Assembly: GCA_021768245.1 (NCBI GenBank)
Contig: JAETNO010000004.1
Coordinates: 246,122 to 310,121, forward strand
DNA length: 64,000 nucleotides
Direction: 5' to 3'
DNA from: Bacteroidaceae bacterium
Lineage (GTDB): Bacteria; Bacteroidota; Bacteroidia; Bacteroidales; Muribaculaceae
The notes beneath the pieces were generated by a model. The model did not search any database. It was given only the letters and a program-made list of their open reading frames with translations, and had not been told where the DNA came from. Made by a program: the position numbers and the translations under genes. Position 1 is the first letter of the stretch. Each line of letters starts with the position of its first letter. Below are positions 27,332 through 36,756 of the stretch, piece by piece.

Positions 27332-29263
27332 TTAAGATACTGCCGTATCATCCTTATCCTTTTCAAGCAAGGCGATAAGTTCGTCGGAAACCTTTACCAC
27401 AGTGGATAGCTCGTGACGGAGGTCGCGCTGGGTCTTGCGCCCGTAGAGCCACACAGGCAGACCAATCGGGAAGAGCACCATCATCACCCTCGACAGCCAG
27501 CGTTTACGCGAAGGCTGCTGGAACCAGAGGCTGCGGAGCACAGGGAGGTCCATAAGCTTCAACACCACCATCTTCTCGCGTGAATTAGACAGATAGTCCA
27601 CATCCGTCTCTATCTCATCGCGCAGCAGATGGAGACTGTCGCGGTCATATCCACGCAGCCAATATGCCACATATGCCTGATTGGCGGGATTAGCCTCAAG
27701 GAAGGCCTTCACTTCCCTCTTCAACTTCTCAAGACGCTCCACGGCGACGGCAGGAACCACCTCATCCATCACCAGTTCCTTCATCTCCACATGTCTGACC
27801 TCACTGACCCCGAAGAAACGCCGGAAGAAATTGAGGTAGGCGTCCTTGTTAAATACCGCCGAATCGTTGACGGCCTTGTAAGTGAAGAATATGCCCATCG
27901 GCAGAAGCACCGCCGCACTGAGCCACATACCCTCAATCACATCCCACTTGCCGTCACGGGCAAGCTTGTAGCCCGTGTTGTCTATTATATAGTAGAATAT
28001 GAAAAGGAACACTGAGATTACCAGCGGAGTGCCGAGACCGCCCTTACGGATGATGGCACCAAGCGGGGCCCCGATGAAAAAGAAGATGATACAGGCGAAT
28101 GAAAGAGTGAATTTCTTCTGAAGCTCTATCGCGTGACGGCGCACCGATTTCTGCTTCTCAGCCAGGTCCATGCTCTTGAACTCATATTCCTGACGCAGAC
28201 GCTGGGCTTTCACGAGCCCCTGCTGCAGATAGTTGATTCGCTCTCCCGACGACGAGCCGCGCAACACGGAGTCCACGTCAATCACCTTGGCAAGTTTCAC
28301 CTCGGGATGACGCGTCCTGACGAGTTTGCCATCGACAAAGGAATTATCATAACCGCGCACCCCCACATAGGGATACTCGCGCAGATTATTGGCATGCATA
28401 TTGCCTATCGAGTCAACCTCCTTGCCTACGGAGTCAATCGTGGCCTGCAGTTCGGCCATGTTCTTCCCCACATACTGATTACGCATCCCCTGCTCGTCCA
28501 TACGGTTGAAATTGGTGTCGAACTTCAGCATAATCTCCTTTATGGAGAAGGTCTCACGGCGATAGGGCACGTTGCGCATATTCGAGGCCCCTGCATCTTT
28601 CAGGTTCTCGAACGACTCGCCGTTCCACAGACGGAGGAAGAGATGCGTCCTGTCAGGCGTAATCGACATCTTGCCCGAGTCGGCAAGGATAATCGATGAG
28701 TTCTCGAAGCCCTTCGACACATCATAAATCATCATGTCATAGAGCACTCCGGTATCCCTGTTCTTTTCCTGCACGAAAAGATTATAACCGGGAATATCGC
28801 TGTAGAACACCCCTTCGGGTATCTCAAGTTCCGGCGATTTCTGACGCATGGAGTAGAGCAGTGTCCACATCTTGGTCTGCGCGATGGGGAGCACATTGTT
28901 CTGGAAGAAAAAAGCCCCCGTGGCAATCATCACCATCAGCACTATCAGCGGAGCCATGGTGCGCAACAGGGATATTCCGGAAGCCTTCATGGCCGTGAGT
29001 TCAAACTGCTCGCCGAGATTGCCGAAAGTCATGAGCGACGCGAGCAGAATGGCAAGCGGAAGCGCCATGGGAATCATGGTCAGCGCGGCATAGAAAAACA
29101 GTTCGGCTATCACATCGACGCCGAGACCCTTGCCTACAAGCTCGTCGATATAACGCCACAGGAACTGCATCAGCACAATGAAAAGGCAGATGCAGAAAGT
29201 CATCATGAACAGAGGCACGAAGCTCTGCAGGATGAATATGTCCATGCGTTTTATCCGGAACAC
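27332..29263 (-). CDS. Large LptF/LptG-family LPS export permease
   Basis: 643 residues, nearly twice the usual 360-390. The start MFRIKRMDIFILQSFVPLFMM and the first three membrane segments are standard. The periplasmic jellyroll is enlarged (about 130-370, including a Ser/Arg-rich helical part with LRQEYEFKSMDLAEKQKSVRR). Three more membrane segments follow (SFACIIFFFIGAPLGAIIRK onward). About 170 residues of cytoplasmic tail have no counterpart in E. coli LptF. This long form is seen in other Bacteroidota. It likely pairs with the shorter LptG-like protein encoded at 18636-19706 to extract LPS from the inner membrane. Confidence 0.85.
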   Translation of the reverse strand: MFRIKRMDIFILQSFVPLFMMTFCICLFIVLMQFLWRYIDELVGKGLGVDVIAELFFYAALTMIPMALPLAILLASLMTFGNLGEQFELTAMKASGISLLRTMAPLIVLMVMIATGAFFFQNNVLPIAQTKMWTLLYSMRQKSPELEIPEGVFYSDIPGYNLFVQEKNRDTGVLYDMMIYDVSKGFENSSIILADSGKMSITPDRTHLFLRLWNGESFENLKDAGASNMRNVPYRRETFSIKEIMLKFDTNFNRMDEQGMRNQYVGKNMAELQATIDSVGKEVDSIGNMHANNLREYPYVGVRGYDNSFVDGKLVRTRHPEVKLAKVIDVDSVLRGSSSGERINYLQQGLVKAQRLRQEYEFKSMDLAEKQKSVRRHAIELQKKFTLSFACIIFFFIGAPLGAIIRKGGLGTPLVISVFLFIFYYIIDNTGYKLARDGKWDVIEGMWLSAAVLLPMGIFFTYKAVNDSAVFNKDAYLNFFRRFFGVSEVRHVEMKELVMDEVVPAVAVERLEKLKREVKAFLEANPANQAYVAYWLRGYDRDSLHLLRDEIETDVDYLSNSREKMVVLKLMDLPVLRSLWFQQPSRKRWLSRVMMVLFPIGLPVWLYGRKTQRDLRHELSTVVKVSDELIALLEKDKDDTAVS

Positions 29264-29301
29264 AGCCTTGAGGTTGTTTGGGGGATTTTAATGTTCAACG
29301 A

Positions 29302-29339
29302 CCGCCATGTGTCCACGCTGCTTGCGGGATACATGGCGG
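29302..29339. other. Intergenic hairpin between ompH-like gene and lptF-like gene
   Basis: CCGCCATGT (29302-29310) pairs perfectly with ACATGGCGG (29331-29339) around a 20-nt loop. It lies downstream of the OmpH gene and upstream of the permease. It may be a terminator or an RNA-processing site, but no strong U-tract follows on either strand. Confidence 0.4.
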
Positions 29340-29405
29340 ACGCTTGTATGATTGGTTGTTATGGCAATCAATGTCTTGACTGGAGGGAGCGGTTCCCGGC
29401 CTTTG

Positions 29406-29900
29406 TTACTTAATGCCGAGGCGGGTCTTAACGAGGGGAGTGACGTCGGTCACGTCGGTGCCAACATAGACAGGCATCATGTTCTCGAAGATGAAAGTGA
29501 AACCACCCTCGGCGCCAACGCTCTGGATAGCCTTGACCACATTTTCCTGTACGGGAGCCATAAGCTGCTGCTGCTGACGCTGGAGGTCCTGCATGGCTGT
29601 CTCACGGAATTTCTGAATCTTGGAGTCGAGTTCCTGCATTTCCTGCATGCGACGCTCCTTTATGGTCTGGGGGGTTGATTCTTCAAGAGCCTGGAATTCC
29701 TGATATTTCTTGTTGAACTCTTCCTGGAGCTTTGCAAACTCGTCTTCATATTTCTTGGTTGCAGCCTCCATCTGTTCGTTGATGGTCTTGATTTCAGGGA
29801 GGGATTCCATGAGCTGGTTGGTGTTGACCACGCCGAACTTCTGGGCGAAAACACTCATGGGAAGCGCAATCATGATTGCGAGCAATAGTTTTTTAATCAT
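29406..29900 (-). CDS. OmpH/Skp-family periplasmic chaperone
   Basis: 164 residues. The signal peptide ends SVFAQ, then KFGVVNTNQLMESLPEIKTI as in Skp. A long charged helical hairpin (about 40-110, rich in Glu, Lys and Gln) and a C-terminal strand-rich end (GGFTFIFENMMPVYVGTDVTDV) complete the fold. It holds unfolded outer-membrane proteins on their way to BamA. It is a paralogue of the next gene upstream, 108 bp away, with a possible separate promoter. Confidence 0.9.
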   Translation of the reverse strand: MIKKLLLAIMIALPMSVFAQKFGVVNTNQLMESLPEIKTINEQMEAATKKYEDEFAKLQEEFNKKYQEFQALEESTPQTIKERRMQEMQELDSKIQKFRETAMQDLQRQQQQLMAPVQENVVKAIQSVGAEGGFTFIFENMMPVYVGTDVTDVTPLVKTRLGIK

Positions 29901-29994
29901 CGTTGTATTCGGAAGTTTGATTTTTTGATATTTTTTATAGTTTCAGGGGAAAGATTCGCCCTGCGTGGCGCGGAGCCGCGTGCGCAAAGCGGTG

Positions 29995-30002
29995 CAAAGA
30001 TA
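29995..30002 (-). promoter_or_regulatory. Possible promoter -7 box for the distal ompH-like gene
   Basis: Minus-strand TATCTTTG matches TAnnTTTG, 94 bp upstream of the gene start and just past the stop of the upstream paralogue. No -33 box was found. Confidence 0.35.
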
Positions 30003-30008
30003 GCTATT

Positions 30009-30524
30009 TTATTTGGAATAACCTAACTTTTCAAGTACCTCGTTGGAGACGTCGATACGCGGGGAGGCAAAGATGATATCCCCTGCCGATGCACGGTCGA
30101 AGATACACTGGTAGCCCCTCTCCTCCGACACTTTCTTTATGGCATTGTAGACCTCGTCCTGAATAGGTCTCATGAGCGTCTGACGTTTCTTGTAGAGCTC
30201 GCCCTCGGGACCGAAATATTTCTGTCGGAGTTCGGCGGCCTGCTTTTCCTTACCTACGATTTCCTCCTCCTTCTTCTTTTTCTGCTCGTCGGTCAGGAAC
30301 ACCATCTCGTTCTGATAGTTCTTATAGAGGGTCTCCGCCTCCTTGGCCACTGCCTCCACCTCTTTCTGCCATCTCTGCGAAATCTGGCTGAGCTGTTCGT
30401 TGGCCATCTCATAGGCCGGTACGTTGGAGAGTATATAGTCCATGTCGACAAGCGCGAATTTCTGCGCATATGCGCCTGCGAAGCATGCGATGGCCAATGC
30501 CAGTGTCAGGAATAGTTTTTTCAT
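30009..30524 (-). CDS. OmpH/Skp-family periplasmic chaperone (bamA-proximal paralogue)
   Basis: 171 residues. Signal peptide MKKLFLTLALAIACFAGAYA, then QKFALVDMDYILSNVPAYEMA. A lysine/glutamate-rich helical arm covers about 45-115 (KKKEEEIVGKEKQAAELRQ), and the C-terminus is strand-rich (GYQCIFDRASAGDIIFASPRIDV). Same fold and role as its neighbour at 29406-29900. Tandem skp genes behind bamA are the usual Bacteroidales arrangement. A strong terminator-like hairpin at the end of bamA suggests it is at least partly transcribed on its own. Confidence 0.9.
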   Translation of the reverse strand: MKKLFLTLALAIACFAGAYAQKFALVDMDYILSNVPAYEMANEQLSQISQRWQKEVEAVAKEAETLYKNYQNEMVFLTDEQKKKKEEEIVGKEKQAAELRQKYFGPEGELYKKRQTLMRPIQDEVYNAIKKVSEERGYQCIFDRASAGDIIFASPRIDVSNEVLEKLGYSK

Positions 30525-30634
30525 TGTTGTAAAGGAGATTGATGAGTGAATTCTTGTCTTTATTACAGTTGATATAATATATAGACGCGCCGCAATGGAA
30601 AAAGTTTAAAGCAGCAGTCTTCCTCCCTCTAAAA

Positions 30635-30715
30635 TCCAAAATTCAAGCCTCAAAACTCAAAACTTCAAGCTTTAAAATCCGAACTCAAAACTTCAAACTC
30701 TAAACTTTAAACTCT
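30635..30715. repeat. A/C/T-rich intergenic micro-repeat array
   Basis: Degenerate units such as CAAAACTCAAAACTTCAAGC and TCTAAACTTTAAACTC are repeated about six times between the ompH-like gene and bamA. The same unit type occurs at 14296-14334. Confidence 0.55.
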
Positions 30716-30736
30716 AAAAAAGCCCACGGCTTTTTT
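30716..30736. terminator. Rho-independent terminator overlapping the bamA stop codon
   Basis: AAAAAAGCC (30716-30724), loop CAC, GGCTTTTTT (30728-30736). The stem is 9 bp and has A- and T-runs on both sides, so it can act on either strand. The bamA stop (complement of 30735-30737) lies inside the hairpin foot. Confidence 0.75.
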
Positions 30737-33353
30737 AAAACTCTTGTCCGAGTATGAAGTGGAAGTGAGAGCCACCCTTCGTACCGTAGACGGTGTCGAA
30801 ACCGTAGGCCCAGTCTATACCCATCATACCGATCATCGGCAGATAGATGCGGACACCGGCACCGGCACTGCGTTTCAGGTCGAAAGGCTGGAAGTTCTTG
30901 ACCGAAGTCCAGGCGTTGCCACCTTCGAGGAAGGCAAGACCATAGATGGTGCTCGTGGGCTGGAGCATGAAGGGGAAGTGAAGCTCCATGCCGAAGCGGG
31001 TGTAGGCATAACCGCCGCCAAGCTGATAGGGAGTGAGCTGTCCGTTGTCATAACCACGGAGAGCGATTGTCTCCTGGGCATAGGTATATGAGCCTGACAT
31101 GCCGTCGCCACCCACATAGAATGTCTCGAATGGAGATTTGAGATATTTGTTATAACTTCCGAGCAGACCGATGTCGGCACGCGTCATGAACACGAGCGTA
31201 TATTTCTCCGAACGGTTGAGCGGAGTATAGGTGCGCGATTTGAAGCGCAGTTTCCAGTATTCAATCCATCTGTAAAGTTCCTTCTTCGAAGCGGTGGTGT
31301 TCTCTTCCGAGAGCTTCTTCCAATTCTTCTTACCAAAGAGCGATGCCGGAGGAGTCATCTGCAGATTAAGGGAGAAGGTGGAGCCGCGACGGGTATAAAG
31401 GGGATTGTCGATTGAGTTACGCGAGAGGGTCAGGCCGATGGTGAGTGCGTTCGACGTACCGTTCTGCATATAGTAGAGATATTCCCAGTTTTTAAGGAAA
31501 TACCAGCTGTAGCCGAGTTCAGCCTGGAATGTGAAGTAGTCGTCGGGCCAGTCGAGACGCTTTCCGAAGCCCACCGACACACCAATCATCTGAAGGAACT
31601 TGTTGGGGTCGTAGGCGTTTTCGTAGGAATTCTGATAATAATCGTTGTAGCCCGTGTTGTAGAGACCGCTGTAGCTATAGAGATAGTTGTTCATATAGTT
31701 GCGGTTGTAATATGAAGAGTTGACACCCGTCTGGCGGCTGTACCATGCCGAGACAGAGAGTGAGTTGGGACGCTTGCCACCAAACCACGGGTCGAGGAAC
31801 GATATCTGGTATGCCTGATAGTAGCGGGCATTGGTCTGGGCCGAGATTGTGAGCTGCTGTCCGTCACCCTGAGGGATGAGTCCCTTGTAGCTGTTGGGGT
31901 AGAAAAGGTTCTTTATCGAGAAGTTCGTGAACTTGATTGCCACCTTGCCGATGATACCCGTCTGTCCCCAGCCCATCGAGAACTCAAACTGGTCGTTGGA
32001 CTTCGATTCGAGGTTGAAGAGCACGTCGACCGTACCGTTCTCCTGGTTCGGTTCGGGACGTATGTCCATATTCTCAGGGTTGAAGTGACCGGTCTGGGCG
32101 ATTTCACGAGCCGAACGCATAAGGTCGCTCTTGCTGAAAAGCTCACCGGGGCGCACACGCAGCTCCCTTCGGATTACTTTTTCATAGAGACGGTCGTTAC
32201 CGTTGATAATCACGTTGTTGATTCTCGCCTGGGGGCCTTCGGTGATTCTCATTTCAAGGTCAATGGAGTCGCCGCGCACATTCTTCTCAATCGGGAGAAT
32301 ATCAAAGAAGAGGTAGCCGTTGTCCATATAATAGTTGGCAATGGCGTCGTCGTCCTCAAGCGTGCGCTTGTTTAGTAGCTTCTGATTGTAGACGTCGCCC
32401 TTCTCTATGCCGAGGGCATAGGCCAGACGGTCAGAAGGATAGACGGTGTTGCCAACCCAGGTGATATCGTTGATGAAATATTGCTTTCCTTCCTCAAGGT
32501 CGATATAGACATCGACGGTCTTCTCGTCGTAGGGCACCACAGAGTCGGAGAGGATTGCCGCGTCGCGATAGCCCTTCTCGTTATATTTCTGTATGATGCG
32601 GTTAAGGTCGTCCTGATAGTCGCTCTCCACGAATTTCTTCTGACGGAAAAGATTCAGGAGCTTGCCCTTTTCATTGGTTTTTTTCATCACACGCTGGAGC
32701 TGGTTGTCGCTCAGCACCTTGTTGCCCGTGATGTAGATTTTATGCACCTTCACCTTGTCGTTCTTATTGACATTGATGTCGACAATGGCCTCATTGGGAT
32801 GTGAGAGGTCTTCCGTAAGGTTGATTTTGACCATGGCGTTGCCGAAGCCCTTGTTCGAGAAATATTTCTTGATTATTTCCTCGGCGCGGTTCACGATGTT
32901 CTGTGTAATCTGGTTGCCTTTCATGAGCTGAAGGGTTTCCTGGAGGTCCTGCTGCTCCCCTTTCTTGACACCGTGGTAGTTGATTTCCGAGATTCGGGGC
33001 TGCTGGCGGAGGTTGAGGGTGAGATAAGCCTTGTTGCCCACGGTCTTGTCGACCGCTATCTGCACCTTCGAGAAAAGTCCCTGGCGCCACAGGCGTTTGG
33101 AGGCATCTGTGACATCCGGGCCGGGGATTGTGATGATATCGCCCACTTTAAGCCCGGTATAGCCAATGACTATATAGTCCTCATAGTTGTCGGCCCCCTT
33201 GACCTGGATATCGGCGATTTCATAAGCCTTCGGAAGACCGGTGAAAAGTATGTTGGGATTATATACCGTGTCGGTCTCCGACTGTGCCGAGGCAGTAAAG
33301 GCCGCGGTAACCGACATGAGAAGCAGCAGTAATGTGATATATTTAAAACGCAT
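30735..33353 (-). CDS. bamA: Outer membrane protein assembly factor BamA
   Basis: 872 residues from the ATG at 33353 (MRFKYITLLLLLMSV); a TTG two codons earlier is unlikely. The signal peptide ends ASAQ. Five POTRA domains cover about 40-420 (for example GLKVGDIITIPGPDVTDASK and VYIDLEEGKQYFINDITWVGN). A 16-strand Omp85 barrel ends in HFHFILGQEF, with the C-terminal Phe. The barrel lid motif region VRIYLPMIGMMGIDWAYGFD fits Bacteroidota BamA. It inserts beta-barrel proteins into the outer membrane. It sits in the standard Bacteroidales order uppS-bamA-ompH-ompH. Confidence 0.96.
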   Translation of the reverse strand: MRFKYITLLLLLMSVTAAFTASAQSETDTVYNPNILFTGLPKAYEIADIQVKGADNYEDYIVIGYTGLKVGDIITIPGPDVTDASKRLWRQGLFSKVQIAVDKTVGNKAYLTLNLRQQPRISEINYHGVKKGEQQDLQETLQLMKGNQITQNIVNRAEEIIKKYFSNKGFGNAMVKINLTEDLSHPNEAIVDINVNKNDKVKVHKIYITGNKVLSDNQLQRVMKKTNEKGKLLNLFRQKKFVESDYQDDLNRIIQKYNEKGYRDAAILSDSVVPYDEKTVDVYIDLEEGKQYFINDITWVGNTVYPSDRLAYALGIEKGDVYNQKLLNKRTLEDDDAIANYYMDNGYLFFDILPIEKNVRGDSIDLEMRITEGPQARINNVIINGNDRLYEKVIRRELRVRPGELFSKSDLMRSAREIAQTGHFNPENMDIRPEPNQENGTVDVLFNLESKSNDQFEFSMGWGQTGIIGKVAIKFTNFSIKNLFYPNSYKGLIPQGDGQQLTISAQTNARYYQAYQISFLDPWFGGKRPNSLSVSAWYSRQTGVNSSYYNRNYMNNYLYSYSGLYNTGYNDYYQNSYENAYDPNKFLQMIGVSVGFGKRLDWPDDYFTFQAELGYSWYFLKNWEYLYYMQNGTSNALTIGLTLSRNSIDNPLYTRRGSTFSLNLQMTPPASLFGKKNWKKLSEENTTASKKELYRWIEYWKLRFKSRTYTPLNRSEKYTLVFMTRADIGLLGSYNKYLKSPFETFYVGGDGMSGSYTYAQETIALRGYDNGQLTPYQLGGGYAYTRFGMELHFPFMLQPTSTIYGLAFLEGGNAWTSVKNFQPFDLKRSAGAGVRIYLPMIGMMGIDWAYGFDTVYGTKGGSHFHFILGQEF

Positions 33354-33395
33354 GGTCAAACGTTGAGGAAGAGGGGATATGGTGTTTTGATGGGT

Positions 33396-34136
33396 TTACT
33401 TTTTCAGTTGTTCGGAAGTAAGTCCGAAGCGACGCTCACGGCCACGGAAATCGCGGAGTGCCTTGACGAAATCCTCGCGGGAAAAATCAGGCCAGTATGT
33501 GTCTGTCACATAAATCTCCGAATAGGCAATCTGCCATAGCAGGAAGTTGCTTACACGGTGGTCGCCTCCGGTGCGTATAAGCAGGTCAGGGTCAGGCATA
33601 CCGTCTGTCGTAAGATATCTTTCGAAAGCGGCGTCACCGTCCATGTCAGCAATCGCGCGTTTTCCCTCAGCCACGTCGGCGGCAAACCTACGGCATGCTT
33701 CGGCTATCTCCCAGCGGGAAGAATAGCTGATGGCGAGCGTCAGTGTGAGTCCGGTGCCATGTGACGTGTCGGCTATACACTGCTGAAGCCTTTCATAAGC
33801 TTCCTTAGGCATGCGCGAGCTGTCGCCTATCATGCGCAGCCTCACATTGTTCTTAATCAGGTCGGGGGTCTCGCGCTCGATTGCTATCACAATCAGGTGC
33901 ATCAGGGCGTCGACCTCGGCCTGCGGACGGTTCCAGTTTTCAGTCGAGAATGTATATAGCGTGAGATAGCCTATGCCGAGTTCCGAGGCAATCTCGGTGA
34001 TGCGTCTCACCGTATTGACTCCCTCGACATGACCTTCGCTGCGGTCGAGTCCGCGCGCTTTGGCCCAGCGTCCGTTGCCGTCCATGATAATGGCCACGTG
34101 GCGCGGAAGGCTGCTCTTATCTATTGTTTCAGTCAT
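33396..34136 (-). CDS. uppS: Isoprenyl (undecaprenyl) diphosphate synthase
   Basis: 246 residues. The cis-prenyltransferase motifs are HVAIIMDGNGRWAKARG (catalytic Asp), RSEGHVEGVNTVRRI, LTLYTFSTENWNRP, and near the end DLLIRTGGDHRVSNFLLWQIAYSEIYVTDTYWPDF. It makes the C55 lipid carrier used for peptidoglycan and O-antigen. It is 43 bp before bamA on the same strand. Confidence 0.96.
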   Translation of the reverse strand: MTETIDKSSLPRHVAIIMDGNGRWAKARGLDRSEGHVEGVNTVRRITEIASELGIGYLTLYTFSTENWNRPQAEVDALMHLIVIAIERETPDLIKNNVRLRMIGDSSRMPKEAYERLQQCIADTSHGTGLTLTLAISYSSRWEIAEACRRFAADVAEGKRAIADMDGDAAFERYLTTDGMPDPDLLIRTGGDHRVSNFLLWQIAYSEIYVTDTYWPDFSREDFVKALRDFRGRERRFGLTSEQLKK

Positions 34137-34188
34137 TGTCTATACATTAATTATATATCCTTGGTGCTCCTTTCCGTAAGGGTCGCCG

Positions 34189-34887
34189 TCAGTCTATGCG
34201 GTGGCAGGTAACACAGCGTCGCCCGAACTCGTAGCTGATGGAGAAGGTAAGGGTTGAATACCAGTCCGTATTTTTAAGGAAGGAACTTTTTATCTGATAG
34301 AGGTCGGTGAGCTCGCGGCTGTCCACATTGTCACCAAACACCTTGGTCATAGTGAATTCCAGACCGAGATTCAAGCGCGGACGTGCCTTGAACTTCACCC
34401 CGAAACCCATCGGCAGACTCATGGCCACGAAACTGTCGCCTCCGGTGCTCGACATGGTCACTCCGAGTCCGAGCGACAGATAGGGAGAGAATCGGCTCAG
34501 CTGCTTGTAGGTCTCCCCTATGCCATAGTTGAAGAAATTGAATTCAGCCCTGGCCCCGAGGTCATAAATCTGCGACTTGAACTCGTAGACCTTCCCTTCG
34601 GGCAACACATTTTCCATCTCGGCGGTCGAGCCGCTGAGCGATGACGTCGTAAACAGGCCACGGATTGCCCAGCGGCTGTTGATGAGATAGCGGAACGAGG
34701 CATTGAACGCCACCCCGGGATGAGCAAAGAGATTGCTCTCGTTGGCGTCTCCGAGATAGCCCGACATGCCTAAGCCGACACCTATGTCAAATTTATATTC
34801 CTCGACGCTCGCTTGCGTCTGGGCAGCCCCCTGGCCCGGAGCCAGGGTAGCTATAATCAACATTATCGAGATGAGGAGAGAGCGCAT
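34189..34887 (-). CDS. Outer-membrane beta-barrel protein, DUF6089-like
   Basis: 232 residues from the ATG at 34887 (MRSLLISIMLIIATLAPGQG); a GTG six codons upstream is an alternative. The mature part alternates polar and aromatic residues as in an eight-strand barrel (FDIGVGLGMSGYLGDANESN, YLINSRWAIRGLFTT, FSPYLSLGLGVTMSS). It ends FGRRCVTCHRID with a CxxC near the terminus, a feature I associate with the DUF6089 family that commonly lies next to uppS in Bacteroidales. Function is unknown; an outer-membrane biogenesis role is inferred from the neighbours. Confidence 0.75.
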   Translation of the reverse strand: MRSLLISIMLIIATLAPGQGAAQTQASVEEYKFDIGVGLGMSGYLGDANESNLFAHPGVAFNASFRYLINSRWAIRGLFTTSSLSGSTAEMENVLPEGKVYEFKSQIYDLGARAEFNFFNYGIGETYKQLSRFSPYLSLGLGVTMSSTGGDSFVAMSLPMGFGVKFKARPRLNLGLEFTMTKVFGDNVDSRELTDLYQIKSSFLKNTDWYSTLTFSISYEFGRRCVTCHRID

Positions 34888-34912
34888 CACTTTCTTAGAG
34901 GTCACACATTAA

Positions 34913-36439
34913 TTAATAAAGGGGACGGAAAGTGAAACGGCGGATAACACCGCGCCACAACGAATTGCGCAGCTGGCCCGACTCATCGTAGCCTCCGAAA
35001 AGATAGATGAAGGGACAGTCCCACTCATCTACAGGCTTGGAGACGCGGCTCGCGGTGAAAGGTACGGGAGTAGCCCATACAGGCAAGGTAGGCTCTCCGG
35101 CCTTGATCCATCCTGAGTCATATGACCGTGAAGCGTCGAGCCTTGCATTGAACACCAAAGCCTGCGCACCATAGAATCCAGGTTCACCCTCCTTGAACTG
35201 GAGATAGTCGGAAGCCTGGTTCCATGTCAGTCCCTGGTCATAAGATATAAAGAGAAGATTGTCGGTAGCCGTGCCCTCTTCGGTTTCATAGCGGCCGCCC
35301 ATAGCGATAAGGGCCGAGCGTTCGCTTACCCTCCAGCTGTTGTCGACGCGTGGAGTGTTGTAAGGGAACAACACCACATCTTCGATTTCATACATGTCGC
35401 GGGTGCTTATCTTAGCCCATGTCCCACCGTCGTAGCCCCACGTAGAGCCGACTATAACGCCCGAGGCGTCGCGTCCGCCCACGAAAATAGCCATCGGAGT
35501 GGAGCTCCATTTGGTCACATAGGTCACCATCTGCCCGGTACCCCTGACAGGACAGCCAGACGGAACCGGTTTTTCAGTCGTAGCCGGATAGCTCACGTGC
35601 TTCCATCCGTCGGCATCGCGTCGCGCACCTATAACCGAGGCCTCATAGCCACCGTAGATATGATTCATGTGAGCACCCGTAGCTGTCCAGCTCAGCCCGT
35701 CGGTCGACTTGAAGAGCGAGCCGGATGCATCAAGCATATACAGGGCGTCGGAACTTGCGGTCAGGGAGTTGACATCGGCGTCGGCCGGTAATGCAGGATG
35801 CATCATCTCCCAATCGCCGGCAAAAGGATCACCGCTGACAGCCAGCGTCGCCGAGCCGCCGCCCGTAGTGAGGCAATAGGCTTTGCCCATATATTCCACA
35901 GCCTTCTGGGCCTCGGGCCTGTTGATATCGGTCGGCAGCGAACGTTTCGCCTGCTCAGACCAATAGAGAGTGTCAGGCTTTAGAGTATGGACATTAACCT
36001 TTATGCGGTATTCATATTTCGACAGGCCGTCGTAGGAAGTGACCAGCAATTTCACAGGGCCGTCGGCAAAGTTAATGCTGTCCTTGGGACTCTTGATATA
36101 ATCAATAGTGGTGTCACGGTCCGTCCCAGGGATACGGAAAGTAAGGTCGCAGCCTTTTGCAGAAGCCGTGCCTATTTTCACTATAAGTTTATCGATTTTC
36201 GTGCCTACAGGAAGCGAATCGGCGTTGAATATCTCCCCTGTCGGGAGGTCAATCGAGAAAAACACCGAATCAAGACGCGTAAGCACGCTGTCGTCCTTGG
36301 CAAGGCTGAACGACGACACCGCGCAGTTGCCGAGGTCACCCTCGATGTCAACAACCTCGTTAGAGTCGCTGTTGCAACTCGCTATAGTCGCCATCATTAC
36401 AGTCGCCAACAAGAGATATAGCGGGAATCTGTTTGTCAT
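34913..36439 (-). CDS. Lipoprotein with beta-propeller-like repeats (DUF6242-like)
   Basis: 508 residues from the ATG at 36439; an upstream in-frame start would add 11 residues before the signal. The signal ends ATIASC (lipobox), followed by NSDSNEVVDIEGD. An N-terminal beta-sandwich (about 30-160) is followed by repeated Kelch/BNR-like strands: LYMLDASGSLFKSTDGLSW, GGRDASGVIVGSTWGYDGGT, LLFISYDQGLTWNQ and YLFGGYDESGQLRNSLWRG. These suggest a propeller. I recall the family as DUF6242, not firmly. It is 25 bp upstream of the barrel gene. Function is unknown; envelope location is clear. Confidence 0.7.
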   Translation of the reverse strand: MTNRFPLYLLLATVMMATIASCNSDSNEVVDIEGDLGNCAVSSFSLAKDDSVLTRLDSVFFSIDLPTGEIFNADSLPVGTKIDKLIVKIGTASAKGCDLTFRIPGTDRDTTIDYIKSPKDSINFADGPVKLLVTSYDGLSKYEYRIKVNVHTLKPDTLYWSEQAKRSLPTDINRPEAQKAVEYMGKAYCLTTGGGSATLAVSGDPFAGDWEMMHPALPADADVNSLTASSDALYMLDASGSLFKSTDGLSWTATGAHMNHIYGGYEASVIGARRDADGWKHVSYPATTEKPVPSGCPVRGTGQMVTYVTKWSSTPMAIFVGGRDASGVIVGSTWGYDGGTWAKISTRDMYEIEDVVLFPYNTPRVDNSWRVSERSALIAMGGRYETEEGTATDNLLFISYDQGLTWNQASDYLQFKEGEPGFYGAQALVFNARLDASRSYDSGWIKAGEPTLPVWATPVPFTASRVSKPVDEWDCPFIYLFGGYDESGQLRNSLWRGVIRRFTFRPLY

Positions 36440-36536
36440 AATGTGAGTAGCTGCCCCGCTGGGGAGGCACATTGTTTACTTGCTTTTCTATAGTTCTGAA
36501 ATGTACACAATAAGCCCTATGCACTATTTCAAGATG

Positions 36537-36544
36537 CAAAGTTA
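36537..36544 (-). promoter_or_regulatory. Putative promoter -7 box for the DUF6242-like gene
   Basis: Minus-strand TAACTTTG, 98 bp upstream of the start at 36439. Two GTTAAC palindromes (36541-36546 and 36556-36561) flank the upstream side. Confidence 0.4.
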
Positions 36545-36744
36545 ACAACATTTTCGTTAACTACCATTCGGCGAGAGTGAAAAAAACATAACAGTCGCCA
36601 TCAGACTGCGCCGAAGAGCGCAAAGCGGCAATCTGTCTCCGAATAGGCTACAAGTCTGCCTACCAAGGGTATACAATAATAACATTTTTTCAACATTCCG
36701 CATTTTTATCGAGCATTTTTCTTGCCGATTCAATACTTTTCCCC

Positions 36745-36752
36745 TACATTTG
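36745..36752 (+). promoter_or_regulatory. Plus-strand promoter without a downstream reading frame
   Basis: TACATTTG fits the -7 consensus. CTTG at 36721-36724 lies 20 nt upstream as a near -33 box. The predicted start is near 36758. The next plus-strand gene is 2.6 kb away behind dnaG, so the product is probably a non-coding RNA. Confidence 0.5.
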
Positions 36753-36756
36753 CAAT

